Shown here one piece after another: positions 35,957 through 43,530 of a stretch of 64,000 nt of DNA. The stretch spans positions 1 to 64,000 of the forward strand of contig JAPPNF010000171.1 in assembly GCA_028818755.1 (NCBI GenBank), read 5' to 3'. The position numbers were made by a program, and so were the translations under genes. The notes under the pieces were generated by a model. It ran no database searches. It was not told where the DNA came from and saw only the letters and a list, made by a program, of their open reading frames with translations. Source of the DNA: Deltaproteobacteria bacterium (GTDB taxonomy: Bacteria > Desulfobacterota > Binatia > UBA9968 > JAJDTQ01). Numbering within the stretch: position 1 is the first letter of the stretch; the number at the start of each line of letters is the position of its first letter.

Positions 35957-36484
35957 ATGAAATTAATGCGAACAAAATCGTATTACATACTCAGCGATAG
36001 CGTGCAGGAATTCGATTTGTTGGCTAGGCTGCCGCAACCGGACACTATCACGTTACCGGTATTGACACCGATCGGGACCGATCATGTGCTCGACCCGGTG
36101 AACATCGAGGATTTCTGGGGTCAGGGCAAGCCACTACTAGGTGTGCGCATTCACTCGGTTGCCAATGCAAAGGAGGCTCACCTAAGCGAGCACGGCCACA
36201 TGCCTGGTCCGCGCATTATGGCCGTACAGTCTCTTGTATCCGACCAATCGTCGGCTGAAACCGAACCAAGGTTCGAGGCCGACATCAAGCCACTGTTCCG
36301 GACCCGCGACGTGACCTGTATGCGCTTCGCGGGCTTCGATCTCCACAACTATGACGACGTAAAGGCTAATGCGTCCACTATCTACGAACGGCTCAGTGAT
36401 GGCACGATGCCCACTGATGGGCCTTGGCCACCTGCCGATGTGGAACTCTTCAAAGCGTGGAAGGACGGCGGCATGGCACCCTGA
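35957..36484 (+). CDS. Conserved hypothetical protein, atypical composition
   Basis: About 175 residues from ATG 35957 (35966 is an alternative). The C-terminal 70 residues, from FEADIKPLFRTRD through FDLHNYDDVKANAS and the GTMPTDGPWPPADVELFKAW segment, match a pattern I recall at the C-terminus of many uncharacterised proteins. The N-terminal half is not recognised. No signal peptide. Base use is clearly more AT-rich than in the neighbours, a sign of transfer. It ends one base before the papain-like gene, so it may be the first gene of that operon. Confidence 0.6.
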   Translation: MKLMRTKSYYILSDSVQEFDLLARLPQPDTITLPVLTPIGTDHVLDPVNIEDFWGQGKPLLGVRIHSVANAKEAHLSEHGHMPGPRIMAVQSLVSDQSSAETEPRFEADIKPLFRTRDVTCMRFAGFDLHNYDDVKANASTIYERLSDGTMPTDGPWPPADVELFKAWKDGGMAP

Positions 36485-36485
36485 T

Positions 36486-38045
36486 ATGGCGCGGCTTATA
36501 ACCTTTTCGGCGGCTGTGGTCTTGGCCCTGCTTTCCTTCGCCCTGTCGGGAGGCGCGCAAGCCCAGGGGACGCAAGACCCGCAAACCACAGTCTACGCGA
36601 CCGGAGCGGTCTTCGAGACGGCGGAGGAGCTTGCGGACAAGCCCCGGACGCTCTTGTTCCGGGCGTTTCTTCCCGAACACGTTGACTTGCGCGACCGGTT
36701 CCCCGTCGCCCGCCATCAAGGCAGGCAGAGTTCCTGTGTCGGCTGGGCCGTGGGCTACGCGGCCCGGTCCTACTACAACAGCTCCTCTGAAGGAGGACCG
36801 GGCCTGACGGCCGACCGGATTCCCAGCCCGGCCTACATCTACGACTCCATTCGGAGCCCCGGCGACGCCTGCGACAGGGGCACGAAAATCTCCGACGCCC
36901 TGGACCTGCTTGTCGACGGGGGCAGCCTGACCCACGCCGAATACCCGTACGACGAGGACCTGTGCAGGCGGCCGGGAACGGACGACGTGGCGCGCGCTTC
37001 CAAGTTCAGGATCGCGGGCTGGCAGGTGGTAGATACCGACCGTCTCGATCAGGTGAAGGCGGAGCTGGCGAACGGCCATCCGGTGGTGATCGGCATGCGG
37101 CCCAACAGAGACTTCCACCGGCTGAGAGGCAGCCGGATATGGCGCGCTGGCTTTCCGAATGAGGACGACGGGCATCACGCGGTGACGGTGGTGGGCTATT
37201 CCGAACGCGGCCAGTACTTCACAGTGATGAACTCCTGGGGTCCGGGCTGGGGCTTGGAGGGATTCGGGCACATATCGTACGACACCTTCGAAGACCGGGT
37301 GAAGTACGGCTTCTCGATGCGTATGGCGGATACCCCCGTTGCTCCCAAACCCGAGCCCCCGAGTCCCAAGCCAGCTCCGCCGGTGACGCCTTCCCCGGTT
37401 GTCCCGGAACTCAAGCTGCCGGCCGTGGGATGCGGGCGGCTGAAAATCGAGGAACAAAACGGAAAGACGCTTGTCAGGGGTTTCATCGGCAACCGGGATG
37501 ATCTCACCAAGGTGCGCAAGGCGGCAGAGCAGTCGAAGGCGCACGTGGAGGTGAAACTCCGGCCTTGGCCGCAATGCGAGACGCTGATGACTATCGAGAA
37601 ACCGTTGGCCCATCCGGACAAGCCGTCCTTTTCGCTGCCGAAGCGATCTTACCGGGCGTCTGAAACGCTGGGGTTCGAAGTGCGGATGTCGGGGTTCCAG
37701 GGATATCTGCACGTGGCTTACCTTCAGGCGGACGGCACGGTGGTCAATCTGGTCGAATCCGACCCGTTGACCCTCTCCACTCTGCCGGCGAACGCGAAGC
37801 TGCGATTCGGCGACGGACTGGCCGGGCGGCAAAAGTTTACGGTCGGGGAGCCTTTCGGGAACGAGATGATCGTGGCCCTCGCCTCGAAGAGCCCGCTCTT
37901 TGCGGAGGACCGGCCGCTCGTGGAGACCGAGCGGGAGTTTCTGACGGCGCTGAGAAGGGCCATCATCGCCCGGCCCGACCCGACGCAGCCCGAACGTGTC
38001 GTGAGTGCGGGTTTTGTTGCGCTGGAAACCAAACCGGGGGAGTGA
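36486..38045 (+). CDS. Secreted papain-family (C1) cysteine protease with DUF4384-like tail
   Basis: A 519-residue protein with a signal peptide (cleavage near AQA-QG, residue 26) and a papain-type domain at about 60-280. The catalytic residues are visible: Cys84 (GRQSSCVGWAVG), His231 (DDGHHAVTVVGY) and Asn249 (VMNSWGPGWG). A Pro-rich linker (about 281-310) leads to a C-terminal region resembling DUF4384 (LHVAYLQADGTVVNLVESD, FGNEMIVALASKSPLF). It should act in the periplasm or outside the cell. It begins one base after the preceding gene and ends four bases before an OmpA-domain gene. The frame is open upstream, but the signal peptide fixes the start. Confidence 0.85.
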   Translation: MARLITFSAAVVLALLSFALSGGAQAQGTQDPQTTVYATGAVFETAEELADKPRTLLFRAFLPEHVDLRDRFPVARHQGRQSSCVGWAVGYAARSYYNSSSEGGPGLTADRIPSPAYIYDSIRSPGDACDRGTKISDALDLLVDGGSLTHAEYPYDEDLCRRPGTDDVARASKFRIAGWQVVDTDRLDQVKAELANGHPVVIGMRPNRDFHRLRGSRIWRAGFPNEDDGHHAVTVVGYSERGQYFTVMNSWGPGWGLEGFGHISYDTFEDRVKYGFSMRMADTPVAPKPEPPSPKPAPPVTPSPVVPELKLPAVGCGRLKIEEQNGKTLVRGFIGNRDDLTKVRKAAEQSKAHVEVKLRPWPQCETLMTIEKPLAHPDKPSFSLPKRSYRASETLGFEVRMSGFQGYLHVAYLQADGTVVNLVESDPLTLSTLPANAKLRFGDGLAGRQKFTVGEPFGNEMIVALASKSPLFAEDRPLVETEREFLTALRRAIIARPDPTQPERVVSAGFVALETKPGE

Positions 38046-38049
38046 AGCC

Positions 38050-38592
38050 ATGAGGAAGACGTTCATCGTCGTCGCGTTGGCGTGGGCTGCCGCCGGATGG
38101 ATGGCATTGGCGGCTGGCGCCCATGCCCAGTCGATTCCCACCGAGGAAGAGATCATCAGAGCGTTGTCGCCGCGTCCCGGCAAGTTCTCCCCGACACGCA
38201 GCTTATCCGGTGCCAGAGGCATCAAGGTCACAGCCGGCCGGAACTCCGTGCCGTCGATCGACCTCAAGGTGAATTTCGCGTTCGACTCCACGAGGCTGGA
38301 CAACGAGTCCCTGCTGACGCTCAACGTTCTCGGTCGGGCGCTATCCAGTGAAGCGCTCCGGGGTCAGAACATCGAAATCGTGGGCCATACGGACGCAAAG
38401 GGAACAGACGAGTACAACGAAGCGCTGTCGCAGCGACGGGCCGCAGCCGTGGTGAGCTACATCGTTCAGAACTTCGACGTGGACGGTTCACTCATCTCGT
38501 CCAAGGGGATGGGCGAGCGGCAACTTCTGGACAAGGGCAACCCCGAAGCCGGGGTGAATCGGCGGGTCGAAATACGGAACATCACGCGGTAA
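38050..38592 (+). CDS. OmpA-family peptidoglycan-binding protein
   Basis: A 180-residue secreted protein with a signal peptide (cleavage near AHA-QS, residue 26) and a C-terminal OmpA/MotB domain from about residue 72: IDLKVNFAFDSTRLDNESL, IEIVGHTDAKGTDEYNEALSQRRAAAV and GEARVNRRVEI-like end (GVNRRVEIRNI). The domain binds peptidoglycan and should tether the neighbouring secreted proteases to the cell wall or outer membrane. No beta-barrel is present. It lies between the papain-like and caspase-like genes. Confidence 0.9.
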   Translation: MRKTFIVVALAWAAAGWMALAAGAHAQSIPTEEEIIRALSPRPGKFSPTRSLSGARGIKVTAGRNSVPSIDLKVNFAFDSTRLDNESLLTLNVLGRALSSEALRGQNIEIVGHTDAKGTDEYNEALSQRRAAAVVSYIVQNFDVDGSLISSKGMGERQLLDKGNPEAGVNRRVEIRNITR

Positions 38593-38640
38593 CCATGACC
38601 GCCCGCCTCGTTTCGGGCATTCGCAAAGGGAGAGACGGCA

Positions 38641-40356
38641 ATGCGGAAGCTCATGATAATGATGGCTGTGGGGTTCTCGTTGCAGGTTCTCAACGCGCAA
38701 GTTTGGGCAGCCCAACGCGTCGCACTTGTCGTCGGAAACGCAGCGTACGAGCACGCCCCTCGACTGGCCAACCCCCTCAACGACGCCAGCGACATCGGCG
38801 CAGCACTGGTCCGTCTGGGCTTCACGGTAACCAAGCTCGATAACGCCGACTACGACGGGATGCGCCGGGGGCTCAGGGCGTTCACGCGGGCGGCGGCGAC
38901 GGCGGAGGTCGCCCTGATCTTCTATGCCGGCCACGGTATCGAGATCGACGGACGCAACTTCCTGGTGCCCGTGGACGCGCGTCTGGCGAGCGACCAGGAT
39001 GTGGAATACGAGGCGGTGCCTTTGGATCTGGTGTCGCGGGCGGTGGAACGGGCCTCGGAACTACGGGTGGTGATCCTGGACGCCTGCCGGGAGAATCCGT
39101 TCGCCGTCGCAATGAGGCGGGCCGGTGCGACACGGTCGATCGGGCGCGGTCTGGCGCGGGTGGAGCCGGCAGGCGAGTTTCTAGTGGCGTATGCGGCGAA
39201 GGGCGGCTCGCTGGCCGCGGACGGCAAGGGCAGGAACAGCCCCTTCAGCACGGCGCTGCTGGCCCACCTAGAGGAGCCAGGGCTGGAGGTCGGGCTCATG
39301 TTCCGCAAGGTGCGCGATGCCGTGCTGGCCACTACCGGCGGACAACAGGAGCCTTTCGTCTACGGTTCCCTGTCGAGCAAGGGCGCATATCTGAAGGCTC
39401 CGCCGGAAGTACCTGGACCCACTCCTGCAACGTCCCGTGAAGCACCGCTGAAGCCCGGCCTCGTCTCGGTGCGGGCGGCTGCGGAGCAAGTGGCGGCAAA
39501 GCGCGTAGCGGCCGAGAAGGAACTGCTGTTTTGGGAATCGGTGAAGGACAGCAAGGATCGGGCCGAGATACAGGCTTACCTGACCCAGTTTCCCGGCGGG
39601 ACGTACGAAGCCTTGGCGCTGAACCGGCTCAAGCGGCTGTCGGACCGGGGAGCGAAAATGCGGGGTCGGGACGTGGAGGCGATGGAAAGGGCGCTCGGTC
39701 TTGAGCGAACGGAGCGGAAGCGCATTCAGACCGCGCTCTGGGCGAACGGCTTCGATCCTGGCGACCGAGACGGACTGTTCGGGCAACGCACGCGCGCGGC
39801 GATCAGGAAATGGCAGGCATCACGAGGCAAGGTCGAGACGGGGCATCTGGACACAGCGGCGGCGAAGACGCTGCTCGGGGTGGCACCGGACCTGTCCGGG
39901 GGCGTGTGGGCGGAAGCCAAGGGGAGTGGCTGTAAGGTGTGGAACGGCTTCCCTAAGCCCCCAGAGACGGTGAGCTGGACCGGAGCATGCGACGGGGGCA
40001 AGGCAACGGGTGATGGTCGGCTGGTCTGGAAGAATCCTGACGGAGAGTCGTATTACGAAGGCCGATACCGCCAAGGTCAGATGCATGGCCGTGGCACCTA
40101 TACTTGGTCCAGCGGCAGCCGGTACGAGGGTGAATGGAAGAATGGCGAGAAGCATGGCCGCGGCACCTATACTTTTTCCAGCGGCAACCGCTACGAAGGC
40201 GAATGGCGAGACGGAAAGATTCATGGCCCGGGGGTCGGGTACGACAAGTCTGGAAAGCTGCTCCAGACGGACAACGCCATCAACGGCTGTTTTGGTAGGC
40301 GTGATGGCTGGTGGTTTGTTTCGGGCAATACCGCGGAGGCCTGCGGGTTCAAATGA
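38641..40356 (+). CDS. Secreted caspase-like (C14) protein with peptidoglycan-binding and MORN repeats
   Basis: A 571-residue protein with a signal peptide (about 1-23) and a caspase domain (about 25-255). The dyad is His98 (FYAGHG) and Cys149 (LDACREN). A segment at 293-332 ([28 protein letters not shown]) is the short motif often attached to bacterial caspases. A PG_binding_1-like domain follows at about 345-412, and three MORN-type repeats at 471-535 ([35 protein letters not shown]). It is likely an envelope protease that senses or binds the wall. A ribosome-binding AAAGGGAGA precedes the ATG. Confidence 0.9.
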   Translation: MRKLMIMMAVGFSLQVLNAQVWAAQRVALVVGNAAYEHAPRLANPLNDASDIGAALVRLGFTVTKLDNADYDGMRRGLRAFTRAAATAEVALIFYAGHGIEIDGRNFLVPVDARLASDQDVEYEAVPLDLVSRAVERASELRVVILDACRENPFAVAMRRAGATRSIGRGLARVEPAGEFLVAYAAKGGSLAADGKGRNSPFSTALLAHLEEPGLEVGLMFRKVRDAVLATTGGQQEPFVYGSLSSKGAYLKAPPEVPGPTPATSREAPLKPGLVSVRAAAEQVAAKRVAAEKELLFWESVKDSKDRAEIQAYLTQFPGGTYEALALNRLKRLSDRGAKMRGRDVEAMERALGLERTERKRIQTALWANGFDPGDRDGLFGQRTRAAIRKWQASRGKVETGHLDTAAAKTLLGVAPDLSGGVWAEAKGSGCKVWNGFPKPPETVSWTGACDGGKATGDGRLVWKNPDGESYYEGRYRQGQMHGRGTYTWSSGSRYEGEWKNGEKHGRGTYTFSSGNRYEGEWRDGKIHGPGVGYDKSGKLLQTDNAINGCFGRRDGWWFVSGNTAEACGFK

Positions 40357-40658
40357 GCTATGCTTGATCCGCGACCCCCGAAAGCTGGCTGATCCAGCAG
40401 ATGCAGTACGACCTTTGGCACGCGCAGAATGACCGCAAGCCGGTCGAGGTCGGGAGGTTCGCCACCGCCTGACCGCCGGGCGCCCGTTACACCAGCCCGA
40501 CAGGAACAGCATTGACATCGTCGTCCAAGGGCACGGCTGGAGCATTTCATCAGCGAGCAGCCGGAAAGCTTCCAATTCGTCCCGGCGGAAATTCTGCTGA
40601 TCGCTCTTGGCGAGAGAGCGCGCCGCAGAGAGAGAGTACCGCGAAGCAGCCTCGGCGG
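40357..40658. other. Gap with gene fragments at the right side of the island
   Basis: About 300 bases with no complete gene. Two coding-like remains can be read on the plus strand: a frame from 40389 to a stop at 40472 (LIQQMQYDLWHAQNDRKP, then VEVGRFATA), which looks like a gene tail of unknown family, and the amidohydrolase-tail relic starting at 40607. Neither has a start region. Confidence 0.5.
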
Positions 40659-40670
40659 TCACGAAGCAGG
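40607..40670 (+). pseudogene. Relic of a third ATZ/TRZ-type amidohydrolase (3' end only)
   Basis: The plus strand encodes [19 protein letters not shown], closely matching the C-terminal tail ERERAAEESYREAAATAAR of the amidohydrolase at 32389-33831 and EHEYREAA of copy 2. The rest of the gene is absent. It overlaps the 3' end of the aac(3)-like gene on the other strand. It suggests a third tandem copy was lost when the 35.4-40.6 kb segment entered. Confidence 0.6.
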
Positions 40671-41156
40671 AGGGCGTGCGGCAGCGTCGGCGATGCTCGG
40701 CACATCTATGTCGAAGTGAAGCACATCTTCCCGCCTGCCGAGCTTGGAGTAGAGCGCGACCGCCGGTTCGTCCACGGGGTCGGCCTGCACGATGACCATC
40801 CAAGCCCCGCGTTCGGCCGCCAACTCCTGGAGATGGCGGATCATGCAAGTCGCGACGCCCTGGCGCCGGTTCTCGGCGCGGACCGCGAGATCGTAGATGT
40901 AGATCTCGCTGCGCGCCTGCTCGAATTTTTGCAGTTCATAGGCGGTAAGCGCTCCTGTCAGCCGGTCCTCGGCATCGAACGCTGCCAGCGCGATGAAGTG
41001 GTCCTTCGCCAGCAACCGCTCGATATAGTCATCGTCCGGCTGACGGGCGCGATAAGTCTCCGGCTGTTCAAATGCATCGCCGAACAAGTCGAGCAAACGC
41101 CGAAAGAGCACCGCATCGCCGCTGGCCAGGTTTCGCACACGGGTCTTGTTGGTCAT
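40659..41156 (-). CDS. AAC(3)-I-like aminoglycoside N-acetyltransferase (GNAT)
   Basis: A 165-residue GNAT with the features of the AAC(3)-I group: [56 protein letters not shown], the acetyl-CoA loop ENRRQGVAT (about 96-103) and EDVLHFDI near the end. AAC(3)-I enzymes acetylate the 3-amino group of aminoglycosides such as gentamicin. Chromosomal relatives are common in environmental bacteria, so resistance activity is plausible but not shown. The start at 41156 opens the conserved part. It lies downstream of the hyuB-like gene, at the edge of the island. Confidence 0.82.
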   Translation of the reverse strand: MTNKTRVRNLASGDAVLFRRLLDLFGDAFEQPETYRARQPDDDYIERLLAKDHFIALAAFDAEDRLTGALTAYELQKFEQARSEIYIYDLAVRAENRRQGVATCMIRHLQELAAERGAWMVIVQADPVDEPAVALYSKLGRREDVLHFDIDVPSIADAAARPPAS

Positions 41157-41268
41157 GTCGTCCCTCACTGGTTGCCGTCGGAAAGAGTGACCGCGCGAGC
41201 GGGTTGTCCATCGCGCTCGGCGACGGAGACCGGCCAAGCGCGGGGGAGTCAAAAGGCCTGACGCTCGC

Positions 41269-43413
41269 TTACCCCGGCCGTGCCTCCGCGGCCGCGATTT
41301 CCGAATCGAGCAGCACGCCGCACCCGGGGCAGTACCAACGCTGGAACTCGTATTGGTCCACTAGCAGATCCATCAGGGGACCGGCCTCGGTGGGCGGAGC
41401 CGCACCGAGGGAGCAGGCTTCCCGCCAGTCGCGGTCGCTCTCGCACAGGATATGGCCGCACCGGGCGCATTGGACCCAGGTGCGTTCGCCGAGGTCACAC
41501 AGAACGAGGGACTCCTGGAGAGGATGGCGGACGGCGCCCGTTCCCGTGACGAGAGGCTCGGCAGCGGCCGTCGCGCGAGTGACTGCCGCCTGCCGCTCGC
41601 GCTTCAGGGACTCGCGCTTCGCCCGGGTGGCGTCGTCGTCTACGCCGGCACCCTCCGCGAACACGACGCCGTAGATGGACTCCGCTGCTTCCCGCGACAC
41701 CAGGCCGTCCACCATATCCTGGGCCACGCTCTGCGGTTCCCGCTCCAACGGGTCGCCGTAGCCGCCGCCGTTGGCGCAGCGCAGGTAGAGCAGGTCGTCG
41801 GCGCTCAGGCGCAAGTCGCGGTAGCCCAGCAGGTTGTGAGTGCCGCCGGCTTCTTCCAACTCGTCAGGAAGCGTCTTGTTGGCCACGGCTTGGCGCACGT
41901 CGCTGTCCTCCACGTGCACCAGGATACTGGGGGCGCCGGGGTGTCCTCCATAGATGCCGAACCCCGAGTTCCTGAGGCCGGCTACACCCAGGGCGACGAT
42001 CTGGAGCTTCGCCTCCGGGGCGTCGTGGGTCATGAGGAGGGACTCCTCGCCCGCGCCGCCGCGGAACTTGCCCGCGCCGGCGCCGTCCTGGAGGTGGCGC
42101 CTGTAGAGGTACAGCAGCGGGAAGTTGGCCTCCACCCACTCGACGTTGTGCACGGTGGAGGGCCGGCCCATCTCGATGCCGGCGGTGTTGATGCCGTCGC
42201 CCCAGGAGCGCGCGCCGATGCCGCCCAGTCCCACCAGGGTCGATACGTAGTAGCCGCCGGTCTGGTTGACCCCGGCGTGCCGCGCCAGGCGGGTGCCCAG
42301 GGTCTGGGCGGTGACCTCCCTGGACCACTTCTCGCTGGTGCCGATCATCTGGATCAGCGTGCTGCCGGCCAGGAAACGGGCCACCGCACCGCCGGAGGTA
42401 GTGTTGAGCGACACCGGCGCCGGATAGGTGGGGTTCACGATGGTGCCTTCGGGGGCGATGACCTCCATGACGCGGAACAGGCCGTGGTTCTTGGGCAGGT
42501 CGTAGCCCAGGGTCTGGAGCAGCGACTCGAAGCACGCGCCCACGGTGGCGTGATAGGGGAGGTTGATGCCCACCGGGGCCTGCCGGTCGGTGCCGGTGAA
42601 GTCGAAGGTCAGGAGGTCCCGCTCCTTGGTGAGTTGTACCTGCATATTCCACAGTTTATCGCCGGCTTCGATGTTGCCCTGGGCGCGCCAGACCCCGTCT
42701 GGCACCTCCAGGAGGCGCCGGCGCAACAGGCTGGCGGTGTGGTCCAGCATCTCGTTGGTAACCTTCTCCATGAGCTCGACGCCGTAGTGCCGGTAGAGCT
42801 CCTGCATCCTGGCACGCCCCACGTTGTTGGCGGCGATCTCGCACTTGAAGTCCAGGCCCACCATCACCGGCTGCCGGGTCATGTTGGTGATGGTGTCGAA
42901 CACGTCCCGGCGGATCTTGCCGCGCTCGATGAGCTTGAGGCCGGGGATGCGGATGCCTTCGTGGCAGATCTCGGTGGCGCCCGGAGAATTCCCGCCCGGG
43001 GACATGGCGCCGACGTCGGCCACGTGCACGAAGGTGGCGCTCCAGCCGATCAGCCGCTCGTCCACGTGGATCGGCGAGACCACGTACATGTCCGGCTGGT
43101 GGATGGCTGCCAAGTAGGGGTCGTTGATCAGGAACATGTCGTCGGGGAAGATGCCGCCCTCGTCGGTGAAGCGCTCGATGATGCGGCGCACCGCCACGCC
43201 GGCGCAGCCCACGTGCCAGGCCATGGCGTCGCCCGCGCACAGGACGTCGCCGTTGGGCTGGTAGAGGCCGGCGAGGTAGTCGCGCATCTGGGTGGTGTTG
43301 ACGGTGCCTCCGACCCGCTCCAGCGTGGTGCCGATCTCCTGGGTGATCTGGTAGAGCCGGTGCGAGAGGATCTCGAAGGTGACCGGATCGACGGACAGCT
43401 TGGGTTCAGCCAT
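41269..43413 (-). CDS. hyuB: HyuB/acetone carboxylase alpha-like subunit with gamma-like zinc tail
   Basis: A 714-residue protein. Residues about 1-570 form the hydantoinase B / acetone carboxylase alpha-type domain, with [46 protein letters not shown] and [11 protein letters not shown]. The last 70 residues carry two CxxC pairs (Cys649/652 and Cys695/698) in [11 protein letters not shown] and [13 protein letters not shown], a pattern seen in acetone carboxylase gamma subunits. The protein therefore looks like an alpha-gamma fusion. AAGGAG precedes the ATG. It follows the HyuA-like gene in the same operon, with a dispersed repeat between them. Confidence 0.87.
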   Translation of the reverse strand: MAEPKLSVDPVTFEILSHRLYQITQEIGTTLERVGGTVNTTQMRDYLAGLYQPNGDVLCAGDAMAWHVGCAGVAVRRIIERFTDEGGIFPDDMFLINDPYLAAIHQPDMYVVSPIHVDERLIGWSATFVHVADVGAMSPGGNSPGATEICHEGIRIPGLKLIERGKIRRDVFDTITNMTRQPVMVGLDFKCEIAANNVGRARMQELYRHYGVELMEKVTNEMLDHTASLLRRRLLEVPDGVWRAQGNIEAGDKLWNMQVQLTKERDLLTFDFTGTDRQAPVGINLPYHATVGACFESLLQTLGYDLPKNHGLFRVMEVIAPEGTIVNPTYPAPVSLNTTSGGAVARFLAGSTLIQMIGTSEKWSREVTAQTLGTRLARHAGVNQTGGYYVSTLVGLGGIGARSWGDGINTAGIEMGRPSTVHNVEWVEANFPLLYLYRRHLQDGAGAGKFRGGAGEESLLMTHDAPEAKLQIVALGVAGLRNSGFGIYGGHPGAPSILVHVEDSDVRQAVANKTLPDELEEAGGTHNLLGYRDLRLSADDLLYLRCANGGGYGDPLEREPQSVAQDMVDGLVSREAAESIYGVVFAEGAGVDDDATRAKRESLKRERQAAVTRATAAAEPLVTGTGAVRHPLQESLVLCDLGERTWVQCARCGHILCESDRDWREACSLGAAPPTEAGPLMDLLVDQYEFQRWYCPGCGVLLDSEIAAAEARPG

Positions 43414-43445
43414 GGAATGCTCCTTGTTCACGGCGTCGGGCGGAG

Positions 43446-43505
43446 CCCTTCGACTTCGCTCGCCCTTCGACAAGCTCAGGACTCGCTACGCTCAGGGCGA
43501 ACGGG
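43446..43505. repeat. Dispersed palindromic repeat, copy 3
   Basis: Located between the hyuA-like and hyuB-like genes. It starts CCCTTCGACTTCGCTCGCCC and ends CTACGCTCAGGGCGAACGGG, combining two half-units of the repeat family. Confidence 0.85.
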
Positions 43506-43530
43506 AAAGGCTTCCGTTGCACCCGCATGC

